Below the pieces are notes generated by a model. It searched no databases. It was not told where the DNA came from and saw nothing but the letters and a program-made list of their open reading frames with translations. Positions 34,847-44,228 of a stretch of 59,894 nucleotides of DNA are shown one piece after another. How positions within the stretch are numbered: the stretch's first letter is position 1; the number at the start of each line of letters is the position of its first letter. The DNA comes from Helicobacter cetorum (lineage in GTDB: Bacteria > Campylobacterota > Campylobacteria > Campylobacterales > UBA6016): the NCBI GenBank assembly GCA_022729705.1, contig DZAX01000013.1, forward strand, positions 1 to 59,894, read 5' to 3'. The position numbers and the translations under genes were made by a program.

Positions 34847-35618
34847 AATAATTAAGCAAACAAAAGAAGATTTAGAAAAAAGAAAAAAAGATTTTGGCTT
34901 GGAGTGGCTGGGTCGAAGTCTCGCCTATAATCCGTATGCACCAAGAGACGTTAAAAGCGTTCTTACAAGTACTGAGGAGAATAAATATCGCATTATCGCC
35001 GAGGTAAAAAAAGCTAGTCCGTCAAAAGGCGTAATAAGAGAAGATTTTGACCCCGTATCTATCGCAAAAGAGTATGAGGCGGGCTTTGCCGATGCGCTAT
35101 CTGTGCTAACGGAGCCGCACTTTTTTCAAGGGAATTTGGAGTATCTGCCGCAGATTCGCAGATATGTTCCGATGCCGCTACTTAGAAAAGATTTTATAGT
35201 AGACGAGTACCAAATCGTAGAGGCGCTTGTGTATGGAGCGGATTTTGTGCTATTAATCGCAAAAGCTTTATCTTCCTCGGAGCTAAAAAGACTTTATGAG
35301 TATGCGCTAAACGTCGGACTTGAGGCGCTGGTCGAAATACACGATAAAGATGATCTCAAAAAAGCCATGTATGCCGGAGCGTCTATTATCGGCATTAATC
35401 ACAGAAATTTAGAGAGTTTTGAGATGGATATGAGTCTTAGCGAAACCCTTATACCGCTTATCCCAAACAACAAAATAATAGTCGCCGAAAGCGGTATAAA
35501 TAGCTTTGAAACAGTAAAAAACCTAAGCCAAATAGGCGTGGACGCTTTTTTGGTTGGGGAGCATTTTATGAGGCAAACGGATATTGTAAAAGAGGTAAAA
35601 ACATTTAAGGGGCTATAA
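34833..35618 (+). CDS. trpC: indole-3-glycerol phosphate synthase
   Basis: Fifth step of tryptophan synthesis, ring closure to indole-3-glycerol phosphate. The 261-aa barrel has [15 protein letters not shown] (catalytic Lys), [21 protein letters not shown] and VAESGI. It starts at a GTG 14 bp inside the lipoprotein gene. The other trp genes in the window (trpD, trpA) are in separate operons. It converges with the degenerate GGDEF gene and overlaps its stop by six bases. Confidence 0.96.
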   Translation: MILDKIIKQTKEDLEKRKKDFGLEWLGRSLAYNPYAPRDVKSVLTSTEENKYRIIAEVKKASPSKGVIREDFDPVSIAKEYEAGFADALSVLTEPHFFQGNLEYLPQIRRYVPMPLLRKDFIVDEYQIVEALVYGADFVLLIAKALSSSELKRLYEYALNVGLEALVEIHDKDDLKKAMYAGASIIGINHRNLESFEMDMSLSETLIPLIPNNKIIVAESGINSFETVKNLSQIGVDAFLVGEHFMRQTDIVKEVKTFKGL

Positions 35619-37145
35619 AAGGGTAATCTTATTGCCGCCCTCGCCTCTTGATACTAGCGCCGCTTCGCCGGCTCTTTTTATAAGAGCGTCGCCATCGTCG
35701 CCATCTTCTATCGTCGCAACTCCAAAACTACAGCTAATGCGTCCAACGGTGTCAAAGATGTGCATCTCAATAAGCTCTCTTAAGTTCTCAGCCAAAGACG
35801 CCGCTCCCTTGATGTTTGTATGAGGCGTAATAATAAAAAACTTCTCACCATCCTCTCTCGCGGCTGTGTCTATTTTTCTTATGCTTGTTTTAATAAAATT
35901 GGCAAGCTCTTTAAGCGTATTTTTGGCGGCAACGTCTCCGTGTGTCTCCTCAATTGCTTTATAATTATCAACCTCCAACGTAATCATGGAGAGATAGCCG
36001 CCGTATCTACTGCGTCTAGTAAACTCCATATCAAGAGCCTCCGTGAACATTTCCATATCAGGAAGCCCTGCTAGAGAGTCATACTTGCTCTCTTCCAAAG
36101 GTTCTTCAGAGCTCTTAGTTGCACCTTTTTCATGAAGCTTTCGTTTTGACATATCATTGTATATCGCAACATAATACTTGCCCTCAAATTCGCTCTTATC
36201 TTGCACCACGCTAATAGAAAGCCATGCGTTAAACGGCTTGCCGTCTCTTCTCTTGCTCCATATCTCGCCCTCCCAGTAGCCCTCAGAGCCAAGTGCTTCC
36301 CACGTCTTTTTGTAAAATACATCTTCATGCTTGCCAGATCTTAAGATACTGATTTTTTTACCCGCTATTCTCGCAGCTTGATAACCAGTCATAGACTCAA
36401 AATATGAGTTTGCAAAAACTATATTCTGTTTTGAGTCGGTCACCAAAATCCCCTCTTTGAGAGTTTTTGTGACTATGCTCGCTACCAAAACTTTTCTAAA
36501 GTCGCCTTTTTTCTGGCTAATATCAGAAAATACAAGCATTGTTCCTTCGCTTTTGCCATTGACAACAAGCGGTGCCGTGACGTATGACACATCGATTGTG
36601 GAGCCGTCTTTTTTCATATACACATCTTCGCCGGAAGAACAAGCCCCGTTTATCGCAAGACTCTTTGCGACTCCGGCTCCGCCGTCTTCAGGTAAATATA
36701 CATCATCCTCGGACTTGCGATACATCAAATCATGAGCCGTTTGTTTTTGAAGCTCCTCTTTGGAGTATCCTAGCATACTTAGCGCCGCCCTATTTGAGAG
36801 AACCACGTCACCCTCTCTACTAAGACACAACACTCCATCCTTCATAAACTCTATCGAAGACTCAATTTTTTGCATCGGTTTTGAGTTGTCAAATGGTAAC
36901 GGGGATAAAGATTTTTTAGCCACAATCTGCATAAAAACTATAAATACAGCTCCAATAACCGCAGCAGTCAAAAAGAATGAAAGAGTGATTTCCGCTACTT
37001 TTCTAATATTTGGTTCGCGCGCAACTTCGATAGCTCCATAATAAAAAAAGAGCACTTCAATAAGTGTAGCCGCCATAATAAAAACACTTATAGCTCCAAA
37101 ATACTTATAATCTCCGTCTTGCTTCAAAGGACTTCCTTTATTCAA
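35613..37145 (-). CDS. membrane PAS-PAS protein with degenerate GGDEF domain, 510 aa
   Basis: Two transmembrane helices (about 15-38 and 50-72) precede two PAS domains (about 92-215 and 222-345, with [16 protein letters not shown] in the second). The GGDEF domain (about 355-510) has DGEKF (432-436) where GGEEF is expected, so it should not make cyclic di-GMP. The inhibitory-site motif RKID (423-426) is kept. This suggests a sensor that binds the messenger. The gene has no operon partner; it overlaps the trpC 3' end by six bases. Confidence 0.85.
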   Translation of the reverse strand: MNKGSPLKQDGDYKYFGAISVFIMAATLIEVLFFYYGAIEVAREPNIRKVAEITLSFFLTAAVIGAVFIVFMQIVAKKSLSPLPFDNSKPMQKIESSIEFMKDGVLCLSREGDVVLSNRAALSMLGYSKEELQKQTAHDLMYRKSEDDVYLPEDGGAGVAKSLAINGACSSGEDVYMKKDGSTIDVSYVTAPLVVNGKSEGTMLVFSDISQKKGDFRKVLVASIVTKTLKEGILVTDSKQNIVFANSYFESMTGYQAARIAGKKISILRSGKHEDVFYKKTWEALGSEGYWEGEIWSKRRDGKPFNAWLSISVVQDKSEFEGKYYVAIYNDMSKRKLHEKGATKSSEEPLEESKYDSLAGLPDMEMFTEALDMEFTRRSRYGGYLSMITLEVDNYKAIEETHGDVAAKNTLKELANFIKTSIRKIDTAAREDGEKFFIITPHTNIKGAASLAENLRELIEMHIFDTVGRISCSFGVATIEDGDDGDALIKRAGEAALVSRGEGGNKITLL

Positions 37146-37303
37146 TGTGACGTAACGACAAGCCGTTAAAGGCGTCCGCCTCAGGCGACAAAGCTCTTAA
37201 TTGCTATCAATATAAGCTATTTTATCGAAAAGCGATTTAATCATCCAAAACAGTAGTTTATGGTAATAAATTTCTATACTTTATGTTTAATATTGCAAAG
37301 AGA

Positions 37304-37327
37304 AGACTATTTTGTAGTCTCTTTTTT
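37304..37327 (+). terminator. intrinsic terminator without an assigned gene
   Basis: Arms agacta and tagtct around ttttg, followed by C and six T. It points in the plus direction, but no plus-strand gene lies upstream in the 270-bp gap that starts at 37146. A short untranslated RNA of up to about 100 nt could end here. Confidence 0.5.
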
Positions 37328-37415
37328 GCCGCCGATAAGCGACTGTCTCCACTCTTGATATTGTCGGCGGCATTATATTTGCTAGCATAACGTATATTCA
37401 ATATAAAGGCGGCAG

Positions 37416-39068
37416 ATGGCTTTAACAAGATTTGTGGCGGTGCTTCTCTGTCTTCTGTGGACGGCGGATGCAAAAACTATTTTTAAACTCTCCGCCATCA
37501 TAGGAGGCGAAATAGACATAGAGCTTTTCTCTCCAAAAAGCGTCCAATTTCACCCGTCCGGCAAATATTTTTACATAGAGGCGTTAGAAAGCGGTAAAAC
37601 TATCTGCTATGAGAGCGAGAGTTTGCAAAAAAAGTGGAGCGAAAAGCATAGTTTTGACACAAAAAACGCCCTCTCTTACGAAGACGACGGTTTTGTAAAG
37701 CCTAAGAATGGTAGTGTTTGGAGCGGTGAGCCATCAGAGGCGGTCATATCAAAAAACGGCGACTATCTTTTTGTCGCAAACTACGCCAAAGGTTTTGAGC
37801 GCGAAGGTTTTGTAAGCGTCGTAGAGCTTAAAACCAAAAAAAATATCGGTGTAATACCAGCGTCTCAAACACCAAAAACAGTGACTCTCTCAAACGACCA
37901 AAAAACGCTTTTGATTACAAACGAGGGTGACAACTCCGTAACTTTTTGGAACATAGAAAACCCCTCAAAGCCGCGTATGATAAGCCATATCTACCTAGGC
38001 GACAAAAGTGGATACAACCTCGAATTAAGAGGCGCAACGTTTACGCCAAACGACAAATACGCACTCATATCGGGCGCAAAAAGCAACGGAGAGATATATG
38101 TAGTCGCCCCGCAAAGAGGATTTATCAAAGCCTTTAGAGCGCCTTTTGGGCAAATAAGAGATATTGTCTCATCAAAAAAGTTTGGTGCGTACTACTTTTC
38201 TACGACGACAGGTCAAGAGGTGTGCTCTGTATCTCACAGTGCGATTGAGGAGATAATAAGCGGAGCGGAACCCTCAAGCAAAGCCGCTAGATGCAAAAAA
38301 CTAAACTCTCCGCTAAGAACCATAGATATTAGCGACAAACAGGGCGTTGGTGTGGCGACGCTTTATTCAAGTTGTGAAATAGCTTTTTTTGATCTTAAAA
38401 CGCTTGAAATCACCCAAAAACTCCCCGCCCCATGTAGCCCAATCGGAGCGGCTTTTGCGCCAAACGGCGAGAGCGTGGTTGTGAGTTCCGTTTATGGTGA
38501 AAACGGGCTGGGAGGGGATAAGATAGCTATTTTCAAACTCTCAAACGACGAAAGCCCAGAGCCGGACAACTCATCAAAAATAGATGCAAACGGTTTTGAA
38601 AAGATTGTAATCATCGTAGACTCATCTAAAAACAGGATGTACGTCAAAGGCGTAAGAGACGGCACAGAAGAGGAGCTAAGAGAGTATAAAGTATCAACCG
38701 CTAGAAGCAACGTCAAAAAACCGCTTGGAGAGGGCGGCGTAACGGCTATATCGCTTAATCCGTCATGGTATCCCGAAAGCGACACGATAAGATACTTCAA
38801 AAGAACAAAAGGAATCAATCTGCCCTCCTCTGTTCCGCCCGGTCACCCGCAAAACTACATGGGTCATGCAAAAATCAACCTTACGCACATGGTTAACGGC
38901 AAAAGCACATATAGAATTCACGGCACATTAAACGAAAAGACGATAGGCACAAAAGAGTCCGCTGGATGCATAAGAATGAAAAACAAAGAAGTGGTTGAGT
39001 TGGCGACCCTACTAGAACGCTTTAGCCGCCTCAAAAGCCTCAAAGATATAAGCGTTATTTTGCGCTAA
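37416..39068 (+). CDS. beta-propeller protein fused to an L,D-transpeptidase domain, 550 aa
   Basis: A signal peptide (MALTRFVAVLLCLLWTADA) is followed by about 350 residues of WD40/YVTN-like repeats (SPKSVQFHPSGKYFYIEAL, EAVISKNGDYLFVANYAKG, KTVTLSNDQKTLLITNEGDN). The C-terminal part from about 395 is a YkuD L,D-transpeptidase with H502 (YRIHGT) and the catalytic C518 and R520 in SAGCIRM. L,D-transpeptidases crosslink peptidoglycan or attach proteins to it. The propeller fusion is unusual and might position or regulate the enzyme in the periplasm. The gene is monocistronic. Confidence 0.85.
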   Translation: MALTRFVAVLLCLLWTADAKTIFKLSAIIGGEIDIELFSPKSVQFHPSGKYFYIEALESGKTICYESESLQKKWSEKHSFDTKNALSYEDDGFVKPKNGSVWSGEPSEAVISKNGDYLFVANYAKGFEREGFVSVVELKTKKNIGVIPASQTPKTVTLSNDQKTLLITNEGDNSVTFWNIENPSKPRMISHIYLGDKSGYNLELRGATFTPNDKYALISGAKSNGEIYVVAPQRGFIKAFRAPFGQIRDIVSSKKFGAYYFSTTTGQEVCSVSHSAIEEIISGAEPSSKAARCKKLNSPLRTIDISDKQGVGVATLYSSCEIAFFDLKTLEITQKLPAPCSPIGAAFAPNGESVVVSSVYGENGLGGDKIAIFKLSNDESPEPDNSSKIDANGFEKIVIIVDSSKNRMYVKGVRDGTEEELREYKVSTARSNVKKPLGEGGVTAISLNPSWYPESDTIRYFKRTKGINLPSSVPPGHPQNYMGHAKINLTHMVNGKSTYRIHGTLNEKTIGTKESAGCIRMKNKEVVELATLLERFSRLKSLKDISVILR

Positions 39069-39072
39069 CCAG

Positions 39073-40173
39073 CTAATAAAGCTCTCTATATAGTTTCGAG
39101 GCACTTCTATCGGATTGAGAAGCGATAAAGTCGGCTACTACTCTATTTTTACCCATAGAGTCTATTTTGTCTCTAAACTCGGGCGGCAACATACTTGGCT
39201 CGGCGGTAAAAGCCTCGAAAAGTTTTTTGACGCACTGTTTTGCGAAATACATCTTTCTCATAATAGACTCATGCCTATATACTTTTTTAAAAAGTAAAGC
39301 CTTTAGCTCTTTTATCTCCCTCCAAGCGCTGTCGCTAAAAACAATCAACGGCTTTTCACTTGCTGCAAATGCGCCGCAAGCGGGAGCGTCAAAGGAGTCA
39401 AAAATAGCCTTATTGACGCTTGAAGCCTCAATAATATCCGAGATTAGTGCGGTAATGATATGCGTCGCAAGTCTATATCTAAACAGTGCGTCGTCTCTTC
39501 GTATCCCCTCTTTTTGTTCGATTAGACGGATTAATCTATCGGCGATAGCGGAGCTTTGCAACTCTTCGATACTTATAAGCCCATATTTTAGCGCATCGTC
39601 AATATCTGCCGAAATATAAGCGATAGTATCTGAATTGTCTACAATCAACGCCTCAAACGAGGGGTGAAAATCAAGCTTAAAAAGAGAGTCAAAAAATATA
39701 GGCAAAAAGCTTTTTTTGTAAGGAGCGGAGTGCTTAAGTAGCCCCTCTAGCGTCGCAAAAGTAAGATTAAGACCGTTAAACCCTTTGTATCTTTGCTCTA
39801 GCTTTGTGAGTGTGCGAAACGATTGATAGTTGTGCTCAAATCCATTTTTGCTTCCGGCCTCCTTGAGCGATTCGTCAAGCGTATCGCCGCCCACATGCCC
39901 AAAAGGCGTATGCCCTATATCGTGAGACAAGGCTATAGCTTCCGCCAAGGATTCATTGAGATCTAGATTTTTTGCGATAGTTCTAGATATTTGGCTCGCC
40001 TCCAAAGTGTGCGTAAGACGTGTGCGAAAGTAATCGCCCTCGGAGTTTAAAAAAACCTGCGTCTTATACTCAAGATTTCGAAATGAGTGGCAATGCACAA
40101 TACGGTCTCTATCCCTATCATACGGGCTCCTAAAATCATCGCTTACGTCAAAAAATCTATCAAATGGTCTCAT
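39073..40173 (-). CDS. dgt: deoxyguanosinetriphosphate triphosphohydrolase-like HD protein
   Basis: HD-domain dNTPase of the Dgt family (366 aa). Conserved residues: RLTHTLEAS (H55), SHDIGHTPFGHVGG (H84, D85) and the later Asp in TIAYISADIDDAL. It probably hydrolyses dNTPs to deoxynucleoside and triphosphate, limiting the dNTP pool. It is last in the operon hemH-trpA-dgt with a four-base overlap to trpA. Confidence 0.9.
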   Translation of the reverse strand: MRPFDRFFDVSDDFRSPYDRDRDRIVHCHSFRNLEYKTQVFLNSEGDYFRTRLTHTLEASQISRTIAKNLDLNESLAEAIALSHDIGHTPFGHVGGDTLDESLKEAGSKNGFEHNYQSFRTLTKLEQRYKGFNGLNLTFATLEGLLKHSAPYKKSFLPIFFDSLFKLDFHPSFEALIVDNSDTIAYISADIDDALKYGLISIEELQSSAIADRLIRLIEQKEGIRRDDALFRYRLATHIITALISDIIEASSVNKAIFDSFDAPACGAFAASEKPLIVFSDSAWREIKELKALLFKKVYRHESIMRKMYFAKQCVKKLFEAFTAEPSMLPPEFRDKIDSMGKNRVVADFIASQSDRSASKLYRELY

Positions 40174-40907
40174 TCGTTTATTTGCGCCTTAATAGTTTTT
40201 GCAAGTTCTGCGCACCGTGCAAGCTTTTCGCTTTTACTTAGCGTATCTTCAAACAATATTTTTGTAAAAGCGCTTCCGACTATTACGCCATCAGCCCCTT
40301 CGCACCTTTTTTTTGCCGTTTTTTCGTTTACGCCGAAGCCTACGAATACTTTTGTATCCGTAACGCTTTTTACTTTTTGGAGTATCGGAGTCAAATCTTC
40401 CTCTTTATCGGCTCCAGTAATTCCAGCAAATGCGACAAGATAGATAAAATCTTTTGACGCGGCGGCTATCTTTTCTACCCTCTCGTCCGTATGTGTCACA
40501 GCCAAAAACGAGATATTAAAAAGTCCGTTTTCTTCCATAGCGCCAGAATATCGCAAGCTTTCTTCAAACGGCAAATCAGGAATAATAAGCCCTCTTACGC
40601 CGCAAGAAGACGCTTTGGAGCAAAAAGAGCCAAAACCGCCGGAGAAAAAAGAGTTGAAATACCCCATAAAATATAGCGAAGCGGGAGTAAGAGCGGAGGC
40701 TATCTCAAAAGCGTCTGAGATTTTAAATCCGGCTTTTATTGCCGCCAAACTAGCTTTTTCTATCAAAACGCCATCCGCCACAGGATCAGAAAAGGCGATA
40801 CCAAGCTCCAATCTATCGCTACCCGCATCAAGCAAGACCGCCCCAAGCTCTTTTGTAAACCCCTTATCGGGAAATCCGCACGTTATAAAACTAACAAGCT
40901 CTCTCAT
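40170..40907 (-). CDS. trpA: tryptophan synthase alpha chain
   Basis: Cleaves indole-3-glycerol phosphate to indole and glyceraldehyde-3-phosphate. The barrel has LELGIAFSDPVADG with catalytic E34 and D45, GYFNSFF, and phosphate-binding VGFGVNEKTAK and GVIVGSAF. At 245 aa it is a little short at the N-terminus, as in Campylobacterota. trpB is not adjacent; the operon instead contains hemH and dgt. It overlaps both neighbours by four bases. Confidence 0.92.
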   Translation of the reverse strand: MRELVSFITCGFPDKGFTKELGAVLLDAGSDRLELGIAFSDPVADGVLIEKASLAAIKAGFKISDAFEIASALTPASLYFMGYFNSFFSGGFGSFCSKASSCGVRGLIIPDLPFEESLRYSGAMEENGLFNISFLAVTHTDERVEKIAAASKDFIYLVAFAGITGADKEEDLTPILQKVKSVTDTKVFVGFGVNEKTAKKRCEGADGVIVGSAFTKILFEDTLSKSEKLARCAELAKTIKAQINE

Positions 40908-41860
40908 TCACTCCCCATTTTTTCATCAATTATATCCGCTATCACCCTTGCAAACTCTTCAGAGTCGTTTGGACAAGAAGCAACCCTATAATCTTTTATC
41001 TTAAGTCTATCCGCAACCTCTCTGTATTCAATATCAAGCTCGTAAGCAGTCTCCACATTGTCGATAGTAAAAGATATTGGATAGATAATGACTTTTTTGT
41101 TTAAAACCGCTACTTTTTCAAGAGTCGCCTCAAGGAATGGTCCTATCCACTTCATAGGTCCAAGCTTGGATTGATACGCAAGGTGTGTTTTTCTAAAGCG
41201 CATAGCGTCTGCATACAGCATACTTTCTAGTATCTGCGTATGCTCCTCTATCTCCCTTTGATAACCGTCCCCCGCATCTATAATCTTTTGTGGCAACGAA
41301 TGGGCGCTAAAAATCAAATCAAACTCTTTTGCGTCATCTTCACCAAGCGCCTCTTTTACTCTCTCCACAATCAACTCGTTAAACGCTCTATTTTTATAGT
41401 ATCTCTCTATTGTGTGTACTTTTGGGTGATACCCCGCTTTTAAAGTCTCTTTGTAAAAATCTTCAATGGATGATTTTGTAGTCGTAGTCGAGTAGTGCGG
41501 GTACAATGGGAAAAGTACAACCTCGCTAATCTCATCTTCATATATCGCCCTAACAGCTTCTTTTGCAAACGGAGAAACATATCGCATAGCCAGAAAAATC
41601 TTTTCATCCATCAAGCTTGAAAGCTTTGCACCAAGGCTTTCGCTTATACCCAAAAGCGGAGAGGAGCCGCCTATAAGCTCATAATGACTCTGCGCATTCT
41701 TTGTTCTGGTAATCACAATAATACTACCTATAAGCCAACGAAGCGCAGAGCTTTTGACGGTCAAAATATTTGGATCCGCAAACATATTTTTTAAAAATAC
41801 ACGCACCTCTTCAAGGTTTGAAGGTCCGCCCATATTTAGTAAAACTACAGCTTTTGACAA
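40904..41860 (-). CDS. hemH: ferrochelatase
   Basis: Inserts Fe2+ into protoporphyrin IX, the last step of haem synthesis. The 318-aa protein has VVLLNMGGPSNLEEV, the FSAHSLPQKI block with the metal-binding His, and the later SFTIDNVETAYELD with conserved Glu. It is first in the operon with trpA and dgt. A structured repeat (R6) separates it from bcp. Confidence 0.95.
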   Translation of the reverse strand: MSKAVVLLNMGGPSNLEEVRVFLKNMFADPNILTVKSSALRWLIGSIIVITRTKNAQSHYELIGGSSPLLGISESLGAKLSSLMDEKIFLAMRYVSPFAKEAVRAIYEDEISEVVLFPLYPHYSTTTTKSSIEDFYKETLKAGYHPKVHTIERYYKNRAFNELIVERVKEALGEDDAKEFDLIFSAHSLPQKIIDAGDGYQREIEEHTQILESMLYADAMRFRKTHLAYQSKLGPMKWIGPFLEATLEKVAVLNKKVIIYPISFTIDNVETAYELDIEYREVADRLKIKDYRVASCPNDSEEFARVIADIIDEKMGSE

Positions 41861-41886
41861 TCTAGCTCCATTGTATAATATGCAAT

Positions 41887-41985
41887 CTCTCCCGCATTCA
41901 TGCGAGTAGCTTCAGGGGGCGCAGGGACATTTATGTCCTTGCCGCTAAGACGGGCTTTGCCTATCTTAGCGTGCAACATCAAATG
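41887..41985 (+). repeat. three-hairpin intergenic repeat, copy R6
   Basis: cccgcattcatgcgag, linker tagcttcaggggg, gcagggacat/atgtccttgc and gctaagacgggc/gcctatcttagc with loop ttt (41944-41970), then gtgcaacatc. It closely resembles R1. Its right part overlaps the last codons and stop of bcp. Confidence 0.78.
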
Positions 41986-42442
41986 TGAGTTTTGCAACAT
42001 ACTCTTTGACTTTTTGTGCATGCCCTTTGGCTTTTACATTATCCCAGTAGTAAGCTACTTTGCCGCTAGGGTCTATTAGCACAGTTGAACGCACTATACC
42101 CATATATTTTTTACCGTACATATTTTTTTCTCTCCAAGCCCCATACGCCTCTATGACGCTATGCTCCGGATCCGAAAGTAGCGTAATGCCTATCTCATGC
42201 TTAGATATAAATTTTTTATGTTTTTCCACGCTATCTGCGCTAACGCCCAAAACCACAGCGTCCATATCCAAAAAAGCGCCAAAATCAGCCGTAAACTCGC
42301 AAGCCTCGGTAGTACAACCCGGCGTATCGTCTTTTGGATAAAAATAAAGCACAACCCATTTGCCGCCGACATCCCTAAGACAAACCTCTGCGCCGTCTTG
42401 ATTTTTTAGACAAAACTCTGGAGCGTTTATACCAATTTGCAT
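41966..42442 (-). CDS. bcp: thioredoxin-dependent peroxiredoxin, Bcp type
   Basis: Reduces peroxides. The 158-aa AhpC/TSA-fold protein has YFYPKDDTPGCTTEACEF with the peroxidatic Cys (GCT) and the second Cys five residues on, as in PrxQ/Bcp. The last residues (LTFDVAR) and the stop codon lie inside repeat R6, so the insertion has changed the natural C-terminus. Repeat R7 lies directly upstream of the start, so the gene is bracketed by the two repeats in opposite orientation. Confidence 0.92.
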   Translation of the reverse strand: MQIGINAPEFCLKNQDGAEVCLRDVGGKWVVLYFYPKDDTPGCTTEACEFTADFGAFLDMDAVVLGVSADSVEKHKKFISKHEIGITLLSDPEHSVIEAYGAWREKNMYGKKYMGIVRSTVLIDPSGKVAYYWDNVKAKGHAQKVKEYVAKLTFDVAR

Positions 42443-42470
42443 ATCAAACCTTGTTTTTTATTTACTAAAT

Positions 42471-42564
42471 ACTGATGTTGTACGCAAGTACGAGCAAAGC
42501 TCGTACTTGCGGCAGGGGCTATTCGCCCCTTGCATCCCCCTAAAGCTACCCGCATATGCGGGAG
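42471..42564 (-). repeat. three-hairpin intergenic repeat, copy R7 (inverted)
   Basis: Minus-strand order: cccgcat/atgcggg (42549-42562), linker tagctttaggggg, gcaaggggc/gcccctgc (42512-42533) and the perfect 12-bp gcaagtacgagc/gctcgtacttgc with loop ttt (42484-42510), then gtacaacatcagt. Another acgagctttgctcgt hairpin lies to its right (42579-42593). Confidence 0.78.
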
Positions 42565-42640
42565 AATAGGGGTTTTTACGAGCTTTGCTCGTATTATAGC
42601 CATTTCTAAACCGTATTTTTCATGAGACTATTTTTGGCTT

Positions 42641-43807
42641 TTAAATATGCTCGTCAGCCCTTAGCCTCTCTATATCTGTATGGTTTTCCAAATACTCCGC
42701 CAGTTGCAAAAAGTCGTCTCGCGGATGGCTTATCCCAGCTATTTCATTAAAAGCCAGCTTAGGTTCTGAGCCGTCTATGACGTGATAACCCCAATATAAA
42801 AGTGCCCTGCTGTATCTTATTTTTGCGTCTTGCGGATTAACGAGCTTGCATTTCGGGTCATTTATAGCGTATTCGTTTATCTTGTTTTTTAGATGTGAAA
42901 ATATTATCCTGCTTTTTGCTGCCATAGTTTGACTGGAATCGTAGGCGTTTAATACCACAAACATCTCTGCTTTATCATTGACTTCTCTAACGTGTTGAAA
43001 AGTTCTTATGGCGACATCCCCATTTTTTGCGATTCCAAGTGGGTTAAGCGTTACGGGGATAATGCAATAATCGAATTTTTTGATAAGCTCTTGCGGATTT
43101 TCAGAAAGTACGGGCGAGCAGTCGCATATTACGATTTTGATATCTTTATAACTTTTTTCGTCCCATTCATCGTGGTTTAATACTGTAATATTGGCGCCGA
43201 TACTGCCTCTGCGGCGCGGCGGCACATAAAGCGATGCTGCGTCCATTTCATCTTCGTCGGCATGTAAAAATAGCTTTCGCAGATTTTTATCAGGATCTAG
43301 GTCAAGGAGTATAACGTCGTGACCCATGAGGGCAAATGCCCCGGCTAAATGCGCCGCCGTTGTGGTTTTGCCGCTTCCGCCTTTGCATGTGAATATGCCG
43401 ATATATTTTATTGTTCTTGATTCTTTGGAATCTTCAGTTGGCGGATCTATAATAATAATTTCACCATTCGTGTATCTAGCTAAGTTGATTTTTCTTGGGC
43501 TTCGGGTTTCAAAATATGTCAAAGCCGGCCTACTAAAGTCGCTGGAAGATATGAACAGTCCGTCTTGAAAACGCTCAGCAATTGGAAGTTCAAGGTAGTC
43601 GTAAAACTGTCGCAATTGCCCAATATTGCATTTAGCCCTATGGTTTTTGACCTGAACGGCGGTTCTTCTTCCGTTTTTGTTTAACTCAATATCGTATCCG
43701 CGCGTATTTTCAGGCGGCATAACCACCTCATACCCATGCTGTTTTAACAGCGTAGCTATATGTTTTTCAAAATCATCCGGATTGCTAAACCTTAATGTGT
43801 CAGGCAT
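42641..43807 (-). CDS. Mrr-type restriction endonuclease domain fused to ParA-type ATPase, 388 aa
   Basis: Residues about 5-110 form an Mrr/PD-(D/E)XK nuclease domain: FEKHIATLLKQHGYEV, the metal-binding D39 in GYDIEL and the core QVK (52-54). Residues about 133-380 are a ParA/MinD ATPase with deviant Walker A KGGSGKTT (142-149), LLDLDPD and IVICDCSP. The start at 43807 has GAGGAG upstream; the longer frame from 43834 lacks homology. No parB or plasmid gene is adjacent. ParA normally segregates DNA; fused to a nuclease it might be a defence or plasmid-interference protein. This is inference. Confidence 0.8.
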   Translation of the reverse strand: MPDTLRFSNPDDFEKHIATLLKQHGYEVVMPPENTRGYDIELNKNGRRTAVQVKNHRAKCNIGQLRQFYDYLELPIAERFQDGLFISSSDFSRPALTYFETRSPRKINLARYTNGEIIIIDPPTEDSKESRTIKYIGIFTCKGGSGKTTTAAHLAGAFALMGHDVILLDLDPDKNLRKLFLHADEDEMDAASLYVPPRRRGSIGANITVLNHDEWDEKSYKDIKIVICDCSPVLSENPQELIKKFDYCIIPVTLNPLGIAKNGDVAIRTFQHVREVNDKAEMFVVLNAYDSSQTMAAKSRIIFSHLKNKINEYAINDPKCKLVNPQDAKIRYSRALLYWGYHVIDGSEPKLAFNEIAGISHPRDDFLQLAEYLENHTDIERLRADEHI

Positions 43808-43843
43808 ACAAGCTCCTCTCTTTTTTAATTTCACGATTATAAA

Positions 43844-44203
43844 CTAACAAGCCAAAATCTCTATCGCATCAACCCCTTTCGGCACGAGACACAAAAAGCT
43901 ATACGCCGCGTCGCCAATAGTTTTGTAACTATGAGCGACCCCCGCCGGAATCAAAAACACATCGCCAGCTACAGCTTTTAGCGTTTTGTCGCCTATCTGT
44001 ACAGAGGCTTCACCGCTTAGCACATACTGCTCGTGCTCTACCGTATTTGTGTGCAAAGGCATATAGCCGCCCGCTTCGATAATAAAGTTTCGCATCGCAA
44101 AGTTTGGCGACTCGTCAGGCGAGAGCAGCATTCTCATGCTCACGCCCTTGCCAGCCTTTTGCGCCATAGCTTCCACACTCTCTAAACTCTTGTGTATAAA
44201 CAT
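43844..44203 (-). CDS. small cupin-domain protein, 119 aa
   Basis: A single Cupin_2 barrel: MPLHTNTVEHEQYVLSG carries the metal-binding His, His and Glu, and GDVFLIPAGVAHSY has the last His. The start at 44203 has GGAGATAGG upstream; the longer frame from 44248 overlaps the glycosyltransferase gene. Probably binds a metal and a small ligand; function is not predictable. It follows the glycosyltransferase pair. Confidence 0.85.
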   Translation of the reverse strand: MFIHKSLESVEAMAQKAGKGVSMRMLLSPDESPNFAMRNFIIEAGGYMPLHTNTVEHEQYVLSGEASVQIGDKTLKAVAGDVFLIPAGVAHSYKTIGDAAYSFLCLVPKGVDAIEILAC

Positions 44204-44228
44204 AAACCTATCTCCTTTTTTATAGTTT

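Noticed and set aside
43795-43815. gtgtcaggcat near the Mrr-ParA start resembles the island repeat on the opposite strand
   Set aside because: Only about ten bases match, the flanks differ, and it lies within coding sequence; probably chance.
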